From: Agromyces protaetiae
Lineage (GTDB): Bacteria > Actinomycetota > Actinomycetes > Actinomycetales > Microbacteriaceae
Length of the DNA stretch: 64,000 bases
Assembly: GCF_030866785.1 (NCBI RefSeq)
Contig: NZ_CP133018.1
Coordinates: forward strand, 62,001 to 126,000
Reading direction: 5' to 3'
In this document: one piece after another, positions 49,800 to 58,415 of the stretch
Layout of the letters: the number at the start of each line of letters is the position of its first letter
Position numbering within the stretch: position 1 is the first letter of the stretch
Notes under the pieces: model-generated
What the model saw: only the letters and a program-made list of their open reading frames with translations
Database searches by the model: none
What the model was told of the DNA's origin: nothing
Program-made: the position numbers and the translations under genes

Positions 49800-51466
49800 C
49801 CGAGCCGACCACCCTGCGAAGCAACTTCACACCGGGTACGACTCGCTGGGCGGTGCGTCGTGCCCAGTGGAGTGCGATGGGCATTCCACTGGAGGATCAG
49901 GAGAAGCCGAAGATCGCCATCGTCAACACGTCTTCGCGCCTCTCGGTCTGCTTCTCGCACCTCGACGACGTCGCGGTGCGGGTCGCCGAGGCGGTGCGGG
50001 AAGGCGGCGGCCTGCCGTTCGAGATCCGCACCACCGCGCCGAGCGACTTCGTCACGAGCGCGGGCCGCAAGGGTCGCTACCTGATGCCGACCCGCGATCT
50101 CATCGTCAATGACGTCGAGGCGGCGGTCGAAGGTGCGGTACTCGACGGCATCGTCTTCCTCTCCTCGTGTGACAAGACGACCCCGGCGCACCTCATGGCC
50201 GCCGCGCGACTCGACCTTCCGTCGATCGTCGTGATCGGCGGCTACCAACGGGGCGGGACCTGGAGCGGCTGTTCGGTCGACATCGACACGGTCTACGAGT
50301 CGGTGGGGGCGATCGCCTCCGGGGAGATGACCGCGCCTCAGCTGGGTGACCTCGCGGATGCCGCGATCCAGGGGCCGGGTGTCTGCGCCGGCCTCGCCAC
50401 CGCGAACACCATGCATTGCCTCGCGGAGGCGATCGGCATGACCGTGCCCGGCTCCGCGCCGACCCGTGCGAACTCGGAGCAGATGCTCGCGAATGCGTCC
50501 GCCGCGGGGCGGCGAATCGTCGACATGGTCATCGAGGGGCTGACAGCTCGACAGGTCATCACCGCCGAGGCCGTCGAGAACGCCGTCGAGGTCGCACTCG
50601 CACTCGGCGGCTCCGTCAACTGCATCCGGCACCTCACCGCCATCTCGGCTGAAGCAGACCTCGACCAGGACGTCGTCGCGCTCTTCGAGTCGAAGGGGCG
50701 GGATGCCGTCCAACTCGCCGCCATCCGCCCGAACGGCGCGCATCAGGTCTGGGACCTCGATGACATCGGCGGCGTGCAGACGGTGATGCGGACCCTGCTG
50801 CCTCGCCTGCACGGAGACGCGCTGACCGTCGATGGCCGTACCGTGGCCGAGCGAGCCGAAGTGGCGCGCGAGGCCGACGGCGAGGTGCTTCGCCCGCTCC
50901 ATGAACCGATCAAGCCCGAGCCCGGCCTCATCATCCTCCGCGGGTCGCTCGCCCCCGACGGGGCCATCGTCAAGGTCGCCGGGGTCGGCAGCGCGCGACG
51001 CCAGTTCAGCGGCCCGGCCAATGTCTTCGTCGGTGAGGACGACGCGATCGACGCGCTCGGAACCGGCGGCATCTCACCGGGCGACGTCATCATCCTCCGC
51101 GGCATGGGTCCTCGCGGTGGGCCGGGCACGGTGTTCGCGGCGAGCTTCGTCGCAGCGCTGAACGGCGCAGGCCTCGGCGGTCAGGTCGCGGTCGTCACCG
51201 ACGGTGAGCTTTCCGGGCTCAACCATGGTCTGGTCGTCGGGCAGGTCATGCCGGAGGCCGCCGACGGTGGTCCGCTCGCCGGAGTCGAGCAGGGGGACGT
51301 CATCTCGATCGACCTCGACGCCCGCCTCATCGACGCCGAACCCGTTCGCAACGGCGCGCCCGTGCGTGCCGGCGACCCGGAGGCCGAACGAGGCTGGCTC
51401 GGCCAGTACGCCGCGCTCGTGTCGCCGATCCAGCAGGGCGCCGTGCTCCGCCGCCCGCGCCCCTGA
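49796..51466 (+). CDS. IlvD/Edd-family sugar-acid dehydratase
   Basis: 556 aa. Fe-S enzyme family that dehydrates dihydroxy acids to 2-keto acids. Cluster-ligand cysteines: SVCFSHLDD (C52), SSCDKTTPAHLMAAAR (C125) and GPGVCAGLATANTMHCLAEA (C197). The C-terminal domain has FSGPANVF, GMGPRGGPGTVF and TDGELSGLN, a variant of the usual TDGRFSG. The changes from biosynthetic IlvD, and the context with SDR and FAH genes, point to an aldonate dehydratase rather than branched-chain amino acid synthesis. It is translationally coupled to the upstream oxidoreductase. Confidence 0.9.
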   Translation: MTEPTTLRSNFTPGTTRWAVRRAQWSAMGIPLEDQEKPKIAIVNTSSRLSVCFSHLDDVAVRVAEAVREGGGLPFEIRTTAPSDFVTSAGRKGRYLMPTRDLIVNDVEAAVEGAVLDGIVFLSSCDKTTPAHLMAAARLDLPSIVVIGGYQRGGTWSGCSVDIDTVYESVGAIASGEMTAPQLGDLADAAIQGPGVCAGLATANTMHCLAEAIGMTVPGSAPTRANSEQMLANASAAGRRIVDMVIEGLTARQVITAEAVENAVEVALALGGSVNCIRHLTAISAEADLDQDVVALFESKGRDAVQLAAIRPNGAHQVWDLDDIGGVQTVMRTLLPRLHGDALTVDGRTVAERAEVAREADGEVLRPLHEPIKPEPGLIILRGSLAPDGAIVKVAGVGSARRQFSGPANVFVGEDDAIDALGTGGISPGDVIILRGMGPRGGPGTVFAASFVAALNGAGLGGQVAVVTDGELSGLNHGLVVGQVMPEAADGGPLAGVEQGDVISIDLDARLIDAEPVRNGAPVRAGDPEAERGWLGQYAALVSPIQQGAVLRRPRP

Positions 51467-51507
51467 GCCACCACCCCACCCCGCTCTCGCCAACGAAGGA
51501 GATGGCC

Positions 51508-52851
51508 ATGACCACCGCGACCGATCAGCACGACAGGATGAGCGACGCGAGACGCCGCCAAGCGCGAAAAGCCGGCATCGCCGCGCTCGTCGGCACGACG
51601 CTCGAGTGGTACGACTTCTTGATCTACGGCACCGCCGCGGCGCTCGTGCTCAACTCGCAGTTCTTCCCGGACGTCGACCCGCTCGTCGGCACGATCGCGG
51701 CCTTCGCGACGTACGCGGTCGGCTTCCTCGCTCGGCCGTTCGGCGGCATCATCCTCGGCAACATGGGCGACAAGGTCGGCCGTAAGAAGATGCTCGTGTT
51801 CACCATCGTGCTCATGGGTGTCGCGACGACCCTCATCGGGGTCTTGCCCACGTACGCGGCGATCGGCATCGGTGCGCCGATCCTGCTGGTCGTCCTCCGA
51901 CTGCTGCAGGGTTTCGGAGCGGGCGGCGAGTACGCCGGCGCGGTCGTGCTCTCGGTCGAGCACGGCGATCAGAAACGACGAGGTCTCGCCGGGGCGTGGG
52001 CTCCGACCGGATTCGCCCTCGCGACGCTGCTGTCGACCGGGATCTTCCAGCTCATGACGACGATCCTCTCCAAGGAGGACTTCGAGGCATGGGGCTGGCG
52101 CGTGCCGTTCCTGCTCGGCGCACTGCTGCTCCTCGTCGGCTACTTCATCCGTCGGACGATCGATGAGACCCCGGCGTACGAAGACGCGGTCAAGGCCGAG
52201 CAAGCCGGCGCCGCCAAGGAGACGAAGATCCCCGTCCTCGAAGCGGTGCGCCGCCACCCGCGGAACTTCTTCGTCGTGGTCGGCTCCCGCCTCGCCGAGA
52301 ACGCCTTCGCGTACCTCTTCCCGGTGTTCGCCGTCGGCTTTGCGGTGAACACGCTCGGCGTCGAATCGTCCACGACGCTCATGGCCGTGGTCATCGCGTC
52401 CGCCGTGCAGGTCGTCGCCATTCCGCTGTGGGCGGCCCTGAGCGACCGGGTGGGCCGCCGGCCCGTCTATGCCGGCGGCGCGATCGCCTCGATCGTCTGG
52501 CTCGCGCCGTTCTTCATGCTGCTCGAGACGCTCTCCCCGCCACTGCTCATCATCGGGTTCGTCGTCGGTCTTGGCATCTTCTACCCGGCGATGCTGGCGC
52601 CGCAGGCGGCGTACTACGCCGAGCTCTTCGACACCCGCACCCGCCTTTCCGGATTCGCGTTCGCGCGTGAAGTCGGCTCCGTGCTCTCCGGCGGCTTCCT
52701 CCCACTCATCGCGACCGCGCTCCTGGCGGCCGTCGGCCACTGGTGGGTCATCCTCGTCTACCTCGGCTTCCTCACGCTGCTGACGCTCATCGCGCTCGCG
52801 TTCGGTCCCGAAACCCGGCACGAAGACATCGAAACCGTGCCCTCGGACTGA
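51508..52851 (+). CDS. MFS transporter, metabolite:H+ symporter (MHS) type
   Basis: 447 aa from ATG 51508 (GAAGGAG, 6 nt spacing). Twelve predicted helices. MHS signs: GTTLEWYDFLIYGTAAALV at the N-terminus, FLARPFGGIILGNMGDKVGRKKML (the loop 2-3 motif), LQGFGAGGEYAGAVVLSVEH and RRTIDETPAYE. The group carries organic acids, shikimate or betaines with protons. It is the third gene of the FAD oxidoreductase-dehydratase run and probably imports the acid they degrade. A strong hairpin ends the operon. Confidence 0.92.
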   Translation: MTTATDQHDRMSDARRRQARKAGIAALVGTTLEWYDFLIYGTAAALVLNSQFFPDVDPLVGTIAAFATYAVGFLARPFGGIILGNMGDKVGRKKMLVFTIVLMGVATTLIGVLPTYAAIGIGAPILLVVLRLLQGFGAGGEYAGAVVLSVEHGDQKRRGLAGAWAPTGFALATLLSTGIFQLMTTILSKEDFEAWGWRVPFLLGALLLLVGYFIRRTIDETPAYEDAVKAEQAGAAKETKIPVLEAVRRHPRNFFVVVGSRLAENAFAYLFPVFAVGFAVNTLGVESSTTLMAVVIASAVQVVAIPLWAALSDRVGRRPVYAGGAIASIVWLAPFFMLLETLSPPLLIIGFVVGLGIFYPAMLAPQAAYYAELFDTRTRLSGFAFAREVGSVLSGGFLPLIATALLAAVGHWWVILVYLGFLTLLTLIALAFGPETRHEDIETVPSD

Positions 52852-52875
52852 CCAGAGCTCCGGGAGGCGATATCT

Positions 52876-52913
52876 CCGGGCGCGCAGCGGTGACCTCGCC
52901 GCTGCGCGCCCGG
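52876..52913. terminator. Hairpin terminator after the MHS transporter
   Basis: A 15-bp perfect stem (CCGGGCGCGCAGCGG, 52876-52890; 8-nt loop; complement 52899-52913) lies 24 bp past the stop codon. Confidence 0.8.
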
Positions 52914-52963
52914 CTTCTTCACGGGCCGGCTGCGGGACGTCGCGGGCGACTACTCGACGTGCG

Positions 52964-53007
52964 TTCCATCTGGTGGAATACTGATCTGATACATTGAACG
53001 GTATCAG
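52964..53007 (+). promoter_or_regulatory. Two-part IclR operator at the iclR promoter
   Basis: TTCCA-N5-TGGAA (52964-52978) and CTGATA-N10-TATCAG (52986-53007), same spacing as at the SDR promoter. The second palindrome touches the ribosome-binding site of the iclR gene, as expected for autorepression. Confidence 0.65.
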
Positions 53008-53014
53008 GAGCAGA

Positions 53015-53830
53015 ATGTCCGAATCAGAATCGGTCCCCGTGGACCCCTCCGTCTCCGATGCCGGTCCCGTCGGCGCGGAGCGCGTGCTGACGGTGCTGGT
53101 CGAGCTGGCGAAGGAGCCCGAGGGGTTGAGCCTCGACGAGCTGACCAAGCGTGTCGGAGCGGCGAAGCCCACCGTGCACCGCGCGCTCGGATCGTTGGCG
53201 CGCCTCGGCCTCGCGAACCGGCTCGCGCGTGGCCGCTATGTGCTCGGCGACGAGTTCCTCCGCTTGGCGTTCCTGCACCAGGACCGACGCCCCGACCGTG
53301 CACGGGTGGAGCCGTTGCTGGAGGCGCTGACGGCGACGTTCGGAGAGACCAGTCACTACGCCGTGCTCGACGGCGACGACGTCGTCTACCGCGCGAAGCG
53401 CGATCCGGCCGAGGGCGCCGTGCGACTCACCTCGACCGTCGGCGGCCGCAATCCCGCCTATCGCACGGGAGTCGGCAAGATGCTGCTCGCCTGGCGGTTC
53501 GAGTCGTTCGAGGAGGCCGAGCACTGGGCCGCCTCCGAACCCCGGGAGCAGAAGACGCCCACGACGTTGACGGCGCCCCGGGCGCTCGCGACCGCGTTGC
53601 AGGAGGCTCGGGAGCGTGGCTACGCGACCGACGATCAGGAGAGCGAACCCGGGGTCAACTGCATCGCGCTGCCGGTCTTCCTCGATTCGCCGCAGGTGCC
53701 GACCGGCGCGCTCTCGGTGAGCGCGCTCGCGTTCCGGACCCCGCTCGGCGAGCTCACCGACGCCGTCGAACGCATTCGTGCCATCGCCGACGAGCACCAC
53801 GTGCGCACCCGGCCGGAGACCGACGGGTAG
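53015..53830 (+). CDS. IclR-family transcriptional regulator of the sugar-acid locus
   Basis: 271 aa from ATG 53015 (AGGAG 4 nt upstream). Winged helix near 22-85 (LSLDELTKRVGAAKPTVHRALGSL), effector domain near 95-265 (VYRAKRDPAEGAVRLTSTVGGRNPAYRTGVGKMLLAW, CIALPVF). The palindromes upstream are repeated at the SDR gene 5.5 kb away, so one regulon covers both. Its TAG stop is part of the first unit of a 17-bp tandem repeat. It precedes and probably controls the FAH-family hydrolase. Confidence 0.92.
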   Translation: MSESESVPVDPSVSDAGPVGAERVLTVLVELAKEPEGLSLDELTKRVGAAKPTVHRALGSLARLGLANRLARGRYVLGDEFLRLAFLHQDRRPDRARVEPLLEALTATFGETSHYAVLDGDDVVYRAKRDPAEGAVRLTSTVGGRNPAYRTGVGKMLLAWRFESFEEAEHWAASEPREQKTPTTLTAPRALATALQEARERGYATDDQESEPGVNCIALPVFLDSPQVPTGALSVSALAFRTPLGELTDAVERIRAIADEHHVRTRPETDG

Positions 53831-53886
53831 ACGAGATCACCGGGTAGACGAGATCACCGGGTAGACGAGACCACCGGGTAGACGAC
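53825..53886 (+). repeat. 17-bp tandem repeat over the iclR stop codon
   Basis: GGGTAGACGAGATCACC is repeated at 53825, 53842 and 53859 (one base changed), with a partial fourth unit at 53876-53886. The first copy holds the iclR stop codon TAG. It fills the gap before the FAH-family gene. No role is evident. Confidence 0.85.
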
Positions 53887-53917
53887 CCGGCTCAGAGAGA
53901 AAGAGGAACACGGCAGC

Positions 53918-54772
53918 ATGCGATTCATCAGAGTGGGAGAGCCCGGCCGCGAACGACCCGGCGTCGATGTCGGATCGGGCCGGTTCGTGGACATCTCAGA
54001 TCTCGTCCCCGAGATCGACGGCGCGTTCCTCGCGTCCGTGGCCATCCCCGAGATCGAGGCGCTCGTCGCGGAGCGCGTCGCCGCGGGATCGGTCGAGACG
54101 CTCGGCGACCGGCGCCTCGGCGCGCCGATCGCGCGGCCGCACCAGATCCTGTGCATCGGACTGAACTACCGGGACCACGCCGAGGAGACGGGGCAGGCGG
54201 TGCCCGACGAGCCCATCCTCTTCACCAAGGCGCCGAACACTCTCGTCGGCCCCAATGACGACGTGCAGATCCCCCGGAACTCGACCAAGACGGACTGGGA
54301 GGTCGAGCTCGGGGTGGTCATCGGCCGCCGGGCGAGCTATCTCGAGACCGACGAGGAGGCCGAAGCCTGCATCGCCGGGTACGTCCTCGTGAACGACGTG
54401 AGCGAGCGGGAGTTCCAGATCGAGCGCGGCGGCCAGTGGTCGAAGGGCAAGTCCTGCCCCACGTTCAATCCGGCCGGTCCGTTCCTGGTGACGCCCGACG
54501 AGGTCGGCGACGTGCTCGACCTCGGGCTCTGGCTCGACGTCGACGGGGTGCGCAAGCAGGACAGCTCGACGTCGCAGATGGTCTTCAGCCCCGCCTTCAT
54601 CGTGCGCTACCTCAGCTGGTTCCTCACCCTCGAGCCCGGCGATCTGATCAACACCGGCACGCCGCCCGGCGTCGGCATGGGCTTCAGCCCGCAGCAGTTC
54701 CTGCACGGTGGCGAGGAGGTCCGGCTCGGCATCACGGGTCTCGGCGAGCAGCGGCAGCGCGTCCTCGCCTGA
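53918..54772 (+). CDS. Fumarylacetoacetate hydrolase (FAH) family protein
   Basis: 284 aa. FAH-fold enzymes cleave C-C bonds or decarboxylate diketo acids. Metal ligands are in TDWEVELGVVIG (E128, E130) and VLVNDVSERE (D160). KGKSCPTFNPAGPFLVTPDEV and LINTGTPPGVGMGF are typical of 2,4-diketo-3-deoxy acid hydrolases (for example of L-fuconate or L-rhamnonate routes). Together with the IlvD/Edd dehydratase and SDR it completes a non-phosphorylative pathway ending in pyruvate plus a hydroxy acid (inference). AGAGGA 10 nt upstream serves the ATG. Confidence 0.9.
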   Translation: MRFIRVGEPGRERPGVDVGSGRFVDISDLVPEIDGAFLASVAIPEIEALVAERVAAGSVETLGDRRLGAPIARPHQILCIGLNYRDHAEETGQAVPDEPILFTKAPNTLVGPNDDVQIPRNSTKTDWEVELGVVIGRRASYLETDEEAEACIAGYVLVNDVSEREFQIERGGQWSKGKSCPTFNPAGPFLVTPDEVGDVLDLGLWLDVDGVRKQDSSTSQMVFSPAFIVRYLSWFLTLEPGDLINTGTPPGVGMGFSPQQFLHGGEEVRLGITGLGEQRQRVLA

Positions 54773-54784
54773 CGCGCCGACGCG

Positions 54785-54820
54785 CAGACCTGGTGGGGCG
54801 GCGGTGACCGCCCCACCAGG
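54785..54820. terminator. Bidirectional hairpin terminator
   Basis: A 15-bp perfect stem (GACCTGGTGGGGCGG, 54785-54799; loop CGGTGA; complement 54806-54820) lies between convergent FAH and MBL genes. Confidence 0.8.
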
Positions 54821-54824
54821 TCCG

Positions 54825-55646
54825 CTACTCGGAGGCCGCGTCGGAGGAGCGGCGCGTCAGCGCCTCGAGTTGCCATCGGTGCACGTCGGGCAGCCACTCC
54901 AACGGGGCCGCGGGCCCGACTCGCACGTCATCGGGCTCGCGGCCGTCGCGCACGGCTTCGACGTAGGCGCGATCCTGTGCGATTCGCGCCCGGAACGCCT
55001 CGGATCCGCCGACCGAGCCGTGGCCGGGAATGACGACGTCGACCTCGTCGGCCACGCCTTCGAACAGCCGCAGTGCGGCGAGGTAGTCCGCGATCGGGTC
55101 CGCGGCCTCGAGGTCGAGGAACGGCATCAGGATGTCGGAGAGCATGTCGCCCGCCACGAGGACGCGGGCGTCCTCGATCAGCAGTGCCGCGTGGCCTGTC
55201 GCGTGGGCCCGGTGCTCGAGGACCCGGATCTCGGGGCCGTCCCACGGGATCAGAGCGGCCCCGGCCGGGAGGGCGGTCAGGAGTCCGAGCAGGTGCATCG
55301 GGATCTCGTCGGCATGCTCCGGCGGCAGCCCCTCCGCGATCTGGGCCTGCCAATCGGCATGGGTCAGCAGCTCCCGGATCGAGGCGGCACCCCGCGCGGT
55401 CCCGTACCGCGGCACGTCGCCGAAGGCGGCGTGCCAGAGCACATGGTCCCAGTCCGGATGCGTCGAGAATCCCGCCACTACGGGCTGACCGAGCTCGGCC
55501 ACGTCGTGCGCGAGGTCCGCCAGGTCGCGGTCGGTGACGCCGGGGTCGACGAGCAGCACTCCATCGGTGCCCTGCACGACCGTCGAGGTGCTCTGGATGA
55601 ACTCGCTCTCGTGCACGAGCACGCCGTCAGCGACTCGAGTGAGCAT
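54825..55646 (-). CDS. Metallo-beta-lactamase-fold hydrolase
   Basis: 273 aa. Metal-site motif STHPDWDHV (HxxxDH type), GHAALL with His, AGDMLSD (bridging Asp) and IPGHGSVGG. The opening LTRVADGVLVHESEFIQSTSTVV..LVDPGV matches lactonase/glyoxalase-II-like proteins. The substrate is unknown; a sugar lactone would fit its place beside the sugar-acid genes, but it points the other way and could be independent. No signal peptide. Confidence 0.85.
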   Translation of the reverse strand: MLTRVADGVLVHESEFIQSTSTVVQGTDGVLLVDPGVTDRDLADLAHDVAELGQPVVAGFSTHPDWDHVLWHAAFGDVPRYGTARGAASIRELLTHADWQAQIAEGLPPEHADEIPMHLLGLLTALPAGAALIPWDGPEIRVLEHRAHATGHAALLIEDARVLVAGDMLSDILMPFLDLEAADPIADYLAALRLFEGVADEVDVVIPGHGSVGGSEAFRARIAQDRAYVEAVRDGREPDDVRVGPAAPLEWLPDVHRWQLEALTRRSSDAASE

Positions 55647-55730
55647 GAACTGCCTCCCGCCTTCGGGTGCGATCGTGTGTGGTCGAGACGGTAGTACGGC
55701 GCGGTCGCCGCCGCCATCGCGGGCGGTGCG

Positions 55731-56225
55731 TCAGCCGGCGCGCATCGTGTCGTCGTAGGCGGCCGCGAGCTGCGCACTGGGCCGCGGTGCGTCGGGGACG
55801 GGCCTGGCGATGCCGAGGTGCAGCTCTCGGAGTTCGTCCATCATGGCGTCGACGAGCTGCGGGCCGCCATCCCGCAAGAGCTCGGCACGCACCCTGAGAC
55901 GGCGCTCCCCGTCGCGATGGGCGAGGCCCCAGTTGCCGAGCGCGACCATGATCGGCAGTACCTGGATGCCCGCCTCGGTGAGCGAGTACGCCGCGCGCTG
56001 ACCGCGTCGAGCCTCGTCGCGGGTGAGGAGCCCGGCGCCGACGAGCCGCTTGAGCCGGTTCGCGAGGATGTTCGACGCGATGCCCTCCTCGGATCCGGCG
56101 AGCAGCTCCCGGAAGTGACGGCGGTTGCCGAACATGACGTCGCGCAGCACGAGCATCGACCACGGGTCGCCGAGCACCTCGACGGCGGCATTGATCGCAC
56201 AGCCCGAGCGCGGAGCGTCTTCCAT
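55731..56225 (-). CDS. HxlR-family winged-helix regulator
   Basis: 164 aa from ATG 56225, with -10-like TAGGCT (56233-56238, minus strand) 7 nt upstream, so probably leaderless. HxlR signs: CAINAAVEVLGDPWSMLVLRDVMFG, FRELLAGSEEGIASNILANRLKRLVGAGLL and YSLTEAG. The Cys near the N-terminus is often redox- or aldehyde-sensing in this family. It is divergent from two RibD/DHFR-like reductases, and a TTGCA-CAT-TGCAA palindrome lies between them. Confidence 0.9.
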   Translation of the reverse strand: MEDAPRSGCAINAAVEVLGDPWSMLVLRDVMFGNRRHFRELLAGSEEGIASNILANRLKRLVGAGLLTRDEARRGQRAAYSLTEAGIQVLPIMVALGNWGLAHRDGERRLRVRAELLRDGGPQLVDAMMDELRELHLGIARPVPDAPRPSAQLAAAYDDTMRAG

Positions 56226-56242
56226 GACACCCAGCCTAGTGG

Positions 56243-56255
56243 TTGCACATTGCAA
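56243..56255. promoter_or_regulatory. Candidate HxlR operator
   Basis: Perfect palindrome TTGCA-CAT-TGCAA in the 86-bp gap between hxlR-type gene and reductase gene, just upstream of the HxlR -10 element. Confidence 0.5.
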
Positions 56256-56311
56256 TCGCTTCCGTTAGCGTGCCGAGTGATCCTGATCCGCGCTCACTCC
56301 GGAGGCCGACG

Positions 56312-56974
56312 ATGTCGCTCGTACGCGTACAGAACTTCTCCATCTCGCTCGACGGGTTCGCCACCGGGGAGGGGATCAGCGTCGACGCGCCGTTCGGTCA
56401 CGCCGGCGAGCGGTTGCACGAGTGGATGTTCGCGACCCGCTTCGGGCGGGCGATGTTCGGCGGCGACGGCGGCTCCGACGGGGTGGACAACGCATTCGCC
56501 GAGCGCCACGAGAGCCTCGGCATCGGCGCCGAGATCATGGGTCGCGGCAAGTTCAGCGCGTCGACCGGGCCGTGGACCGACCTCGGCACCGACGACGAGT
56601 GGCGGGGCTGGTGGGGCGACAATCCGCCCTTCCACACCCCGGTGTTCGTGCTCACGCACCATCCACGACCATCCATCGAGATGGAGGGCGGCACCGTCTT
56701 CCACTTCGTCGACGCGTCGCCGCAGGAGGCCCTCGCGCTCGCGCGCGAGGCGGCGGGCGACCGCGATGTGCGGCTCGGTGGCGGGGCGACCTCGATTCGC
56801 GAGTTCCTCGCCGAGCGGCTCGTCGACGTGGCGCACCTCGTGGTGGTCCCGATCGTGCTCGGCCGAGGCATCCGGCTCTGGGATGGCCTGGAAGGCCTCG
56901 AAGCCGACTACGACGTCGAGCAGGTCTCCTCACCGAGCGGCGTCGTCCACCTGACGTTCACGCGGCGAGGCTGA
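56312..56974 (+). CDS. RibD C-terminal/dihydrofolate-reductase-like protein, copy 1
   Basis: 220 aa from ATG 56312 (GGAGG, 6 nt spacing). Fold signs: VQNFSISLDGFATGEG, EIMGRGKFSASTGPW, PVFVLTHHPRP, VRLGGGATSIREFLAERLVDVAHLVVVPIVLGRGIRLWDGL. These NADPH-dependent reductases act on pteridine-, flavin- or unknown substrates. 12 bp from a second member, so the two form an operon likely controlled by the divergent HxlR regulator. Substrate unknown. Confidence 0.85.
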   Translation: MSLVRVQNFSISLDGFATGEGISVDAPFGHAGERLHEWMFATRFGRAMFGGDGGSDGVDNAFAERHESLGIGAEIMGRGKFSASTGPWTDLGTDDEWRGWWGDNPPFHTPVFVLTHHPRPSIEMEGGTVFHFVDASPQEALALAREAAGDRDVRLGGGATSIREFLAERLVDVAHLVVVPIVLGRGIRLWDGLEGLEADYDVEQVSSPSGVVHLTFTRRG

Positions 56975-56986
56975 GGGGAGCGGCAC

Positions 56987-57553
56987 ATGGGAAAGGTCGC
57001 CTGGGGGTTCACGTCCTCGATCGACGGATTCATCGCCGGGCCCGGCCATGACATGAGCTGGCTGTCCGCGGGCGAACCGTTGGTTGACGGCACGATCGAA
57101 CGCATGGCGCGACGGGTCGGGGTGATCATCTCGGGCCGGGCCGGCTACGACGCGGCGCTCGCGCAGCGCGACGAGCGCGACGAGATGACCTCCGAGGCCT
57201 ACGGCGGCGCGTGGTCCGGTACGGAGTTCATCCTCACCCACCGTCCGGAGGAGCTCGCCGACGATGCATCCGTCATCGCGCTCGACTGCGACGTCATCGA
57301 GGCGATCCGCCGGGCGCAAGAGATCGCCGGCGACGCCGACGTGCAGATCATCAGCGCCGACATCGCCCGGCAGGCGCTCGAGCACGACCTCATCGACGAG
57401 CTGCAGGTGTTCGTCGCCCCGGTGTTCCTCGGCGACGGCACCCGCATCTTCGACGTGCCCGGCGGGCGCCGCGTCGACTGGGAGCTCGTCGAGATCTTCG
57501 AGGACAGCCCGCGCAGCTTCGGACGGGTGTACCGGCCGAAGGGGCGGCTGTGA
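56987..57553 (+). CDS. RibD C-terminal/dihydrofolate-reductase-like protein, copy 2
   Basis: 188 aa. Begins KVAWGFTSSIDGFIAGPGHDMSWL, then RRVGVIISGRAGYDAAL, FILTHRPEEL, VQIISADIARQALEHDLIDELQVFVAPVFLGDGTRIF. Shorter than copy 1 and only distantly similar to it. In place of the usual GG before the helix it has IISADIA, which may affect NADPH binding. GAGGGGAG lies upstream of the ATG. Same operon as copy 1; function unknown. Confidence 0.83.
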   Translation: MGKVAWGFTSSIDGFIAGPGHDMSWLSAGEPLVDGTIERMARRVGVIISGRAGYDAALAQRDERDEMTSEAYGGAWSGTEFILTHRPEELADDASVIALDCDVIEAIRRAQEIAGDADVQIISADIARQALEHDLIDELQVFVAPVFLGDGTRIFDVPGGRRVDWELVEIFEDSPRSFGRVYRPKGRL

Positions 57554-57593
57554 CCGCCGTGAGCTGAGGTGAGCGGACCTCCGGGACGCGCCG

Positions 57594-58415
57594 TCAGCCC
57601 TTGACGGCGCCCGCGAGGACCGCCTTGACGAAGTGACGTTGGAGCACCAGGAACACGAGCAGCGTGGGCACCATGAGCAGGATCGCTCCAGCACACAGGA
57701 GCGCCAGATCCGTTCGGTACTGACCCTGGAACGCGCCGAGGGCTCCGGCCATGGTGCGCCGCGACGGATCGTCGATGAGCACGACGGCGAGGATGAAGTG
57801 GTTCCACGTGTTCAGGAACTGCAGGAGGCCGAGCGTCACCAGTGCAGGGACCGCGAGGGGCAGGTGCACGTGTCGGAACAGCTGCCAGGCGTTCGCACCG
57901 TCCATACGGGCGGCTTCCGAGATCTCGGCCGGGATGGAACGGAAATGGCCGGTCATCCAGAACACACCGAACGGCATGGCGAGGCCGATGAGGGGCAGGA
58001 TGATCGCCCACTGCGTGTTCAACGTGCCGAGATCGCGGGCCTGGTAATAGAGCGGGATGACCGCGGACTCGAACGGAATGGTCAGTCCGAGCAGGAAGGC
58101 GACGAAGATCGCCCGGCGACCCCATGGCCGGAGGTGCCCGAGCGCGAAGCCGGCGAAGGTGGCGAAGGCGAGTGCTGCGGGGACGACGCCCAGGACGATG
58201 AGCACGCTCGACTGTGCGAGCGTCAGGAAGTCGGTGGCCTCGAACGCGATCGCGAAGTTGCCCCACTGGGGGTCGGCCGGCCAGGTCAGCCCGGCCGGGG
58301 TGCGCCCTTGCGGGTGCAGCGCGGTGACGAGCATGGCCAGGAAGGGCAGCACCATGGCGAGCATGAGCGCCACGAGGGTGAGGGTGCCGAGGGCCTCCGA
58401 TCGTCGGTCTCTCAT
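57594..58415 (-). CDS. CUT1 carbohydrate ABC transporter permease (MalG-type), second system
   Basis: 273 aa from ATG 58415, overlapping the other permease's stop by 4 nt. Six helices; EAA motif EISEAARMDGANAWQLFRHVHLPLAVPALV, LLQFLNTWNHFILAVVLI, and the C-terminal HFVKAVLAGAVKG typical of MalG-type subunits. It is the last gene of the leftward binding-protein/permease/permease operon. No ATPase is encoded nearby. Substrate unknown. Confidence 0.92.
   Translation of the reverse strand: MRDRRSEALGTLTLVALMLAMVLPFLAMLVTALHPQGRTPAGLTWPADPQWGNFAIAFEATDFLTLAQSSVLIVLGVVPAALAFATFAGFALGHLRPWGRRAIFVAFLLGLTIPFESAVIPLYYQARDLGTLNTQWAIILPLIGLAMPFGVFWMTGHFRSIPAEISEAARMDGANAWQLFRHVHLPLAVPALVTLGLLQFLNTWNHFILAVVLIDDPSRRTMAGALGAFQGQYRTDLALLCAGAILLMVPTLLVFLVLQRHFVKAVLAGAVKG

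Noticed and set aside
38173..53886. CRISPR array suspected at the short tandem repeats (38173-38262, 53825-53886)
   Set aside because: Repeats are head-to-tail with no unique spacers, one lies within a coding frame, and no cas gene is present.
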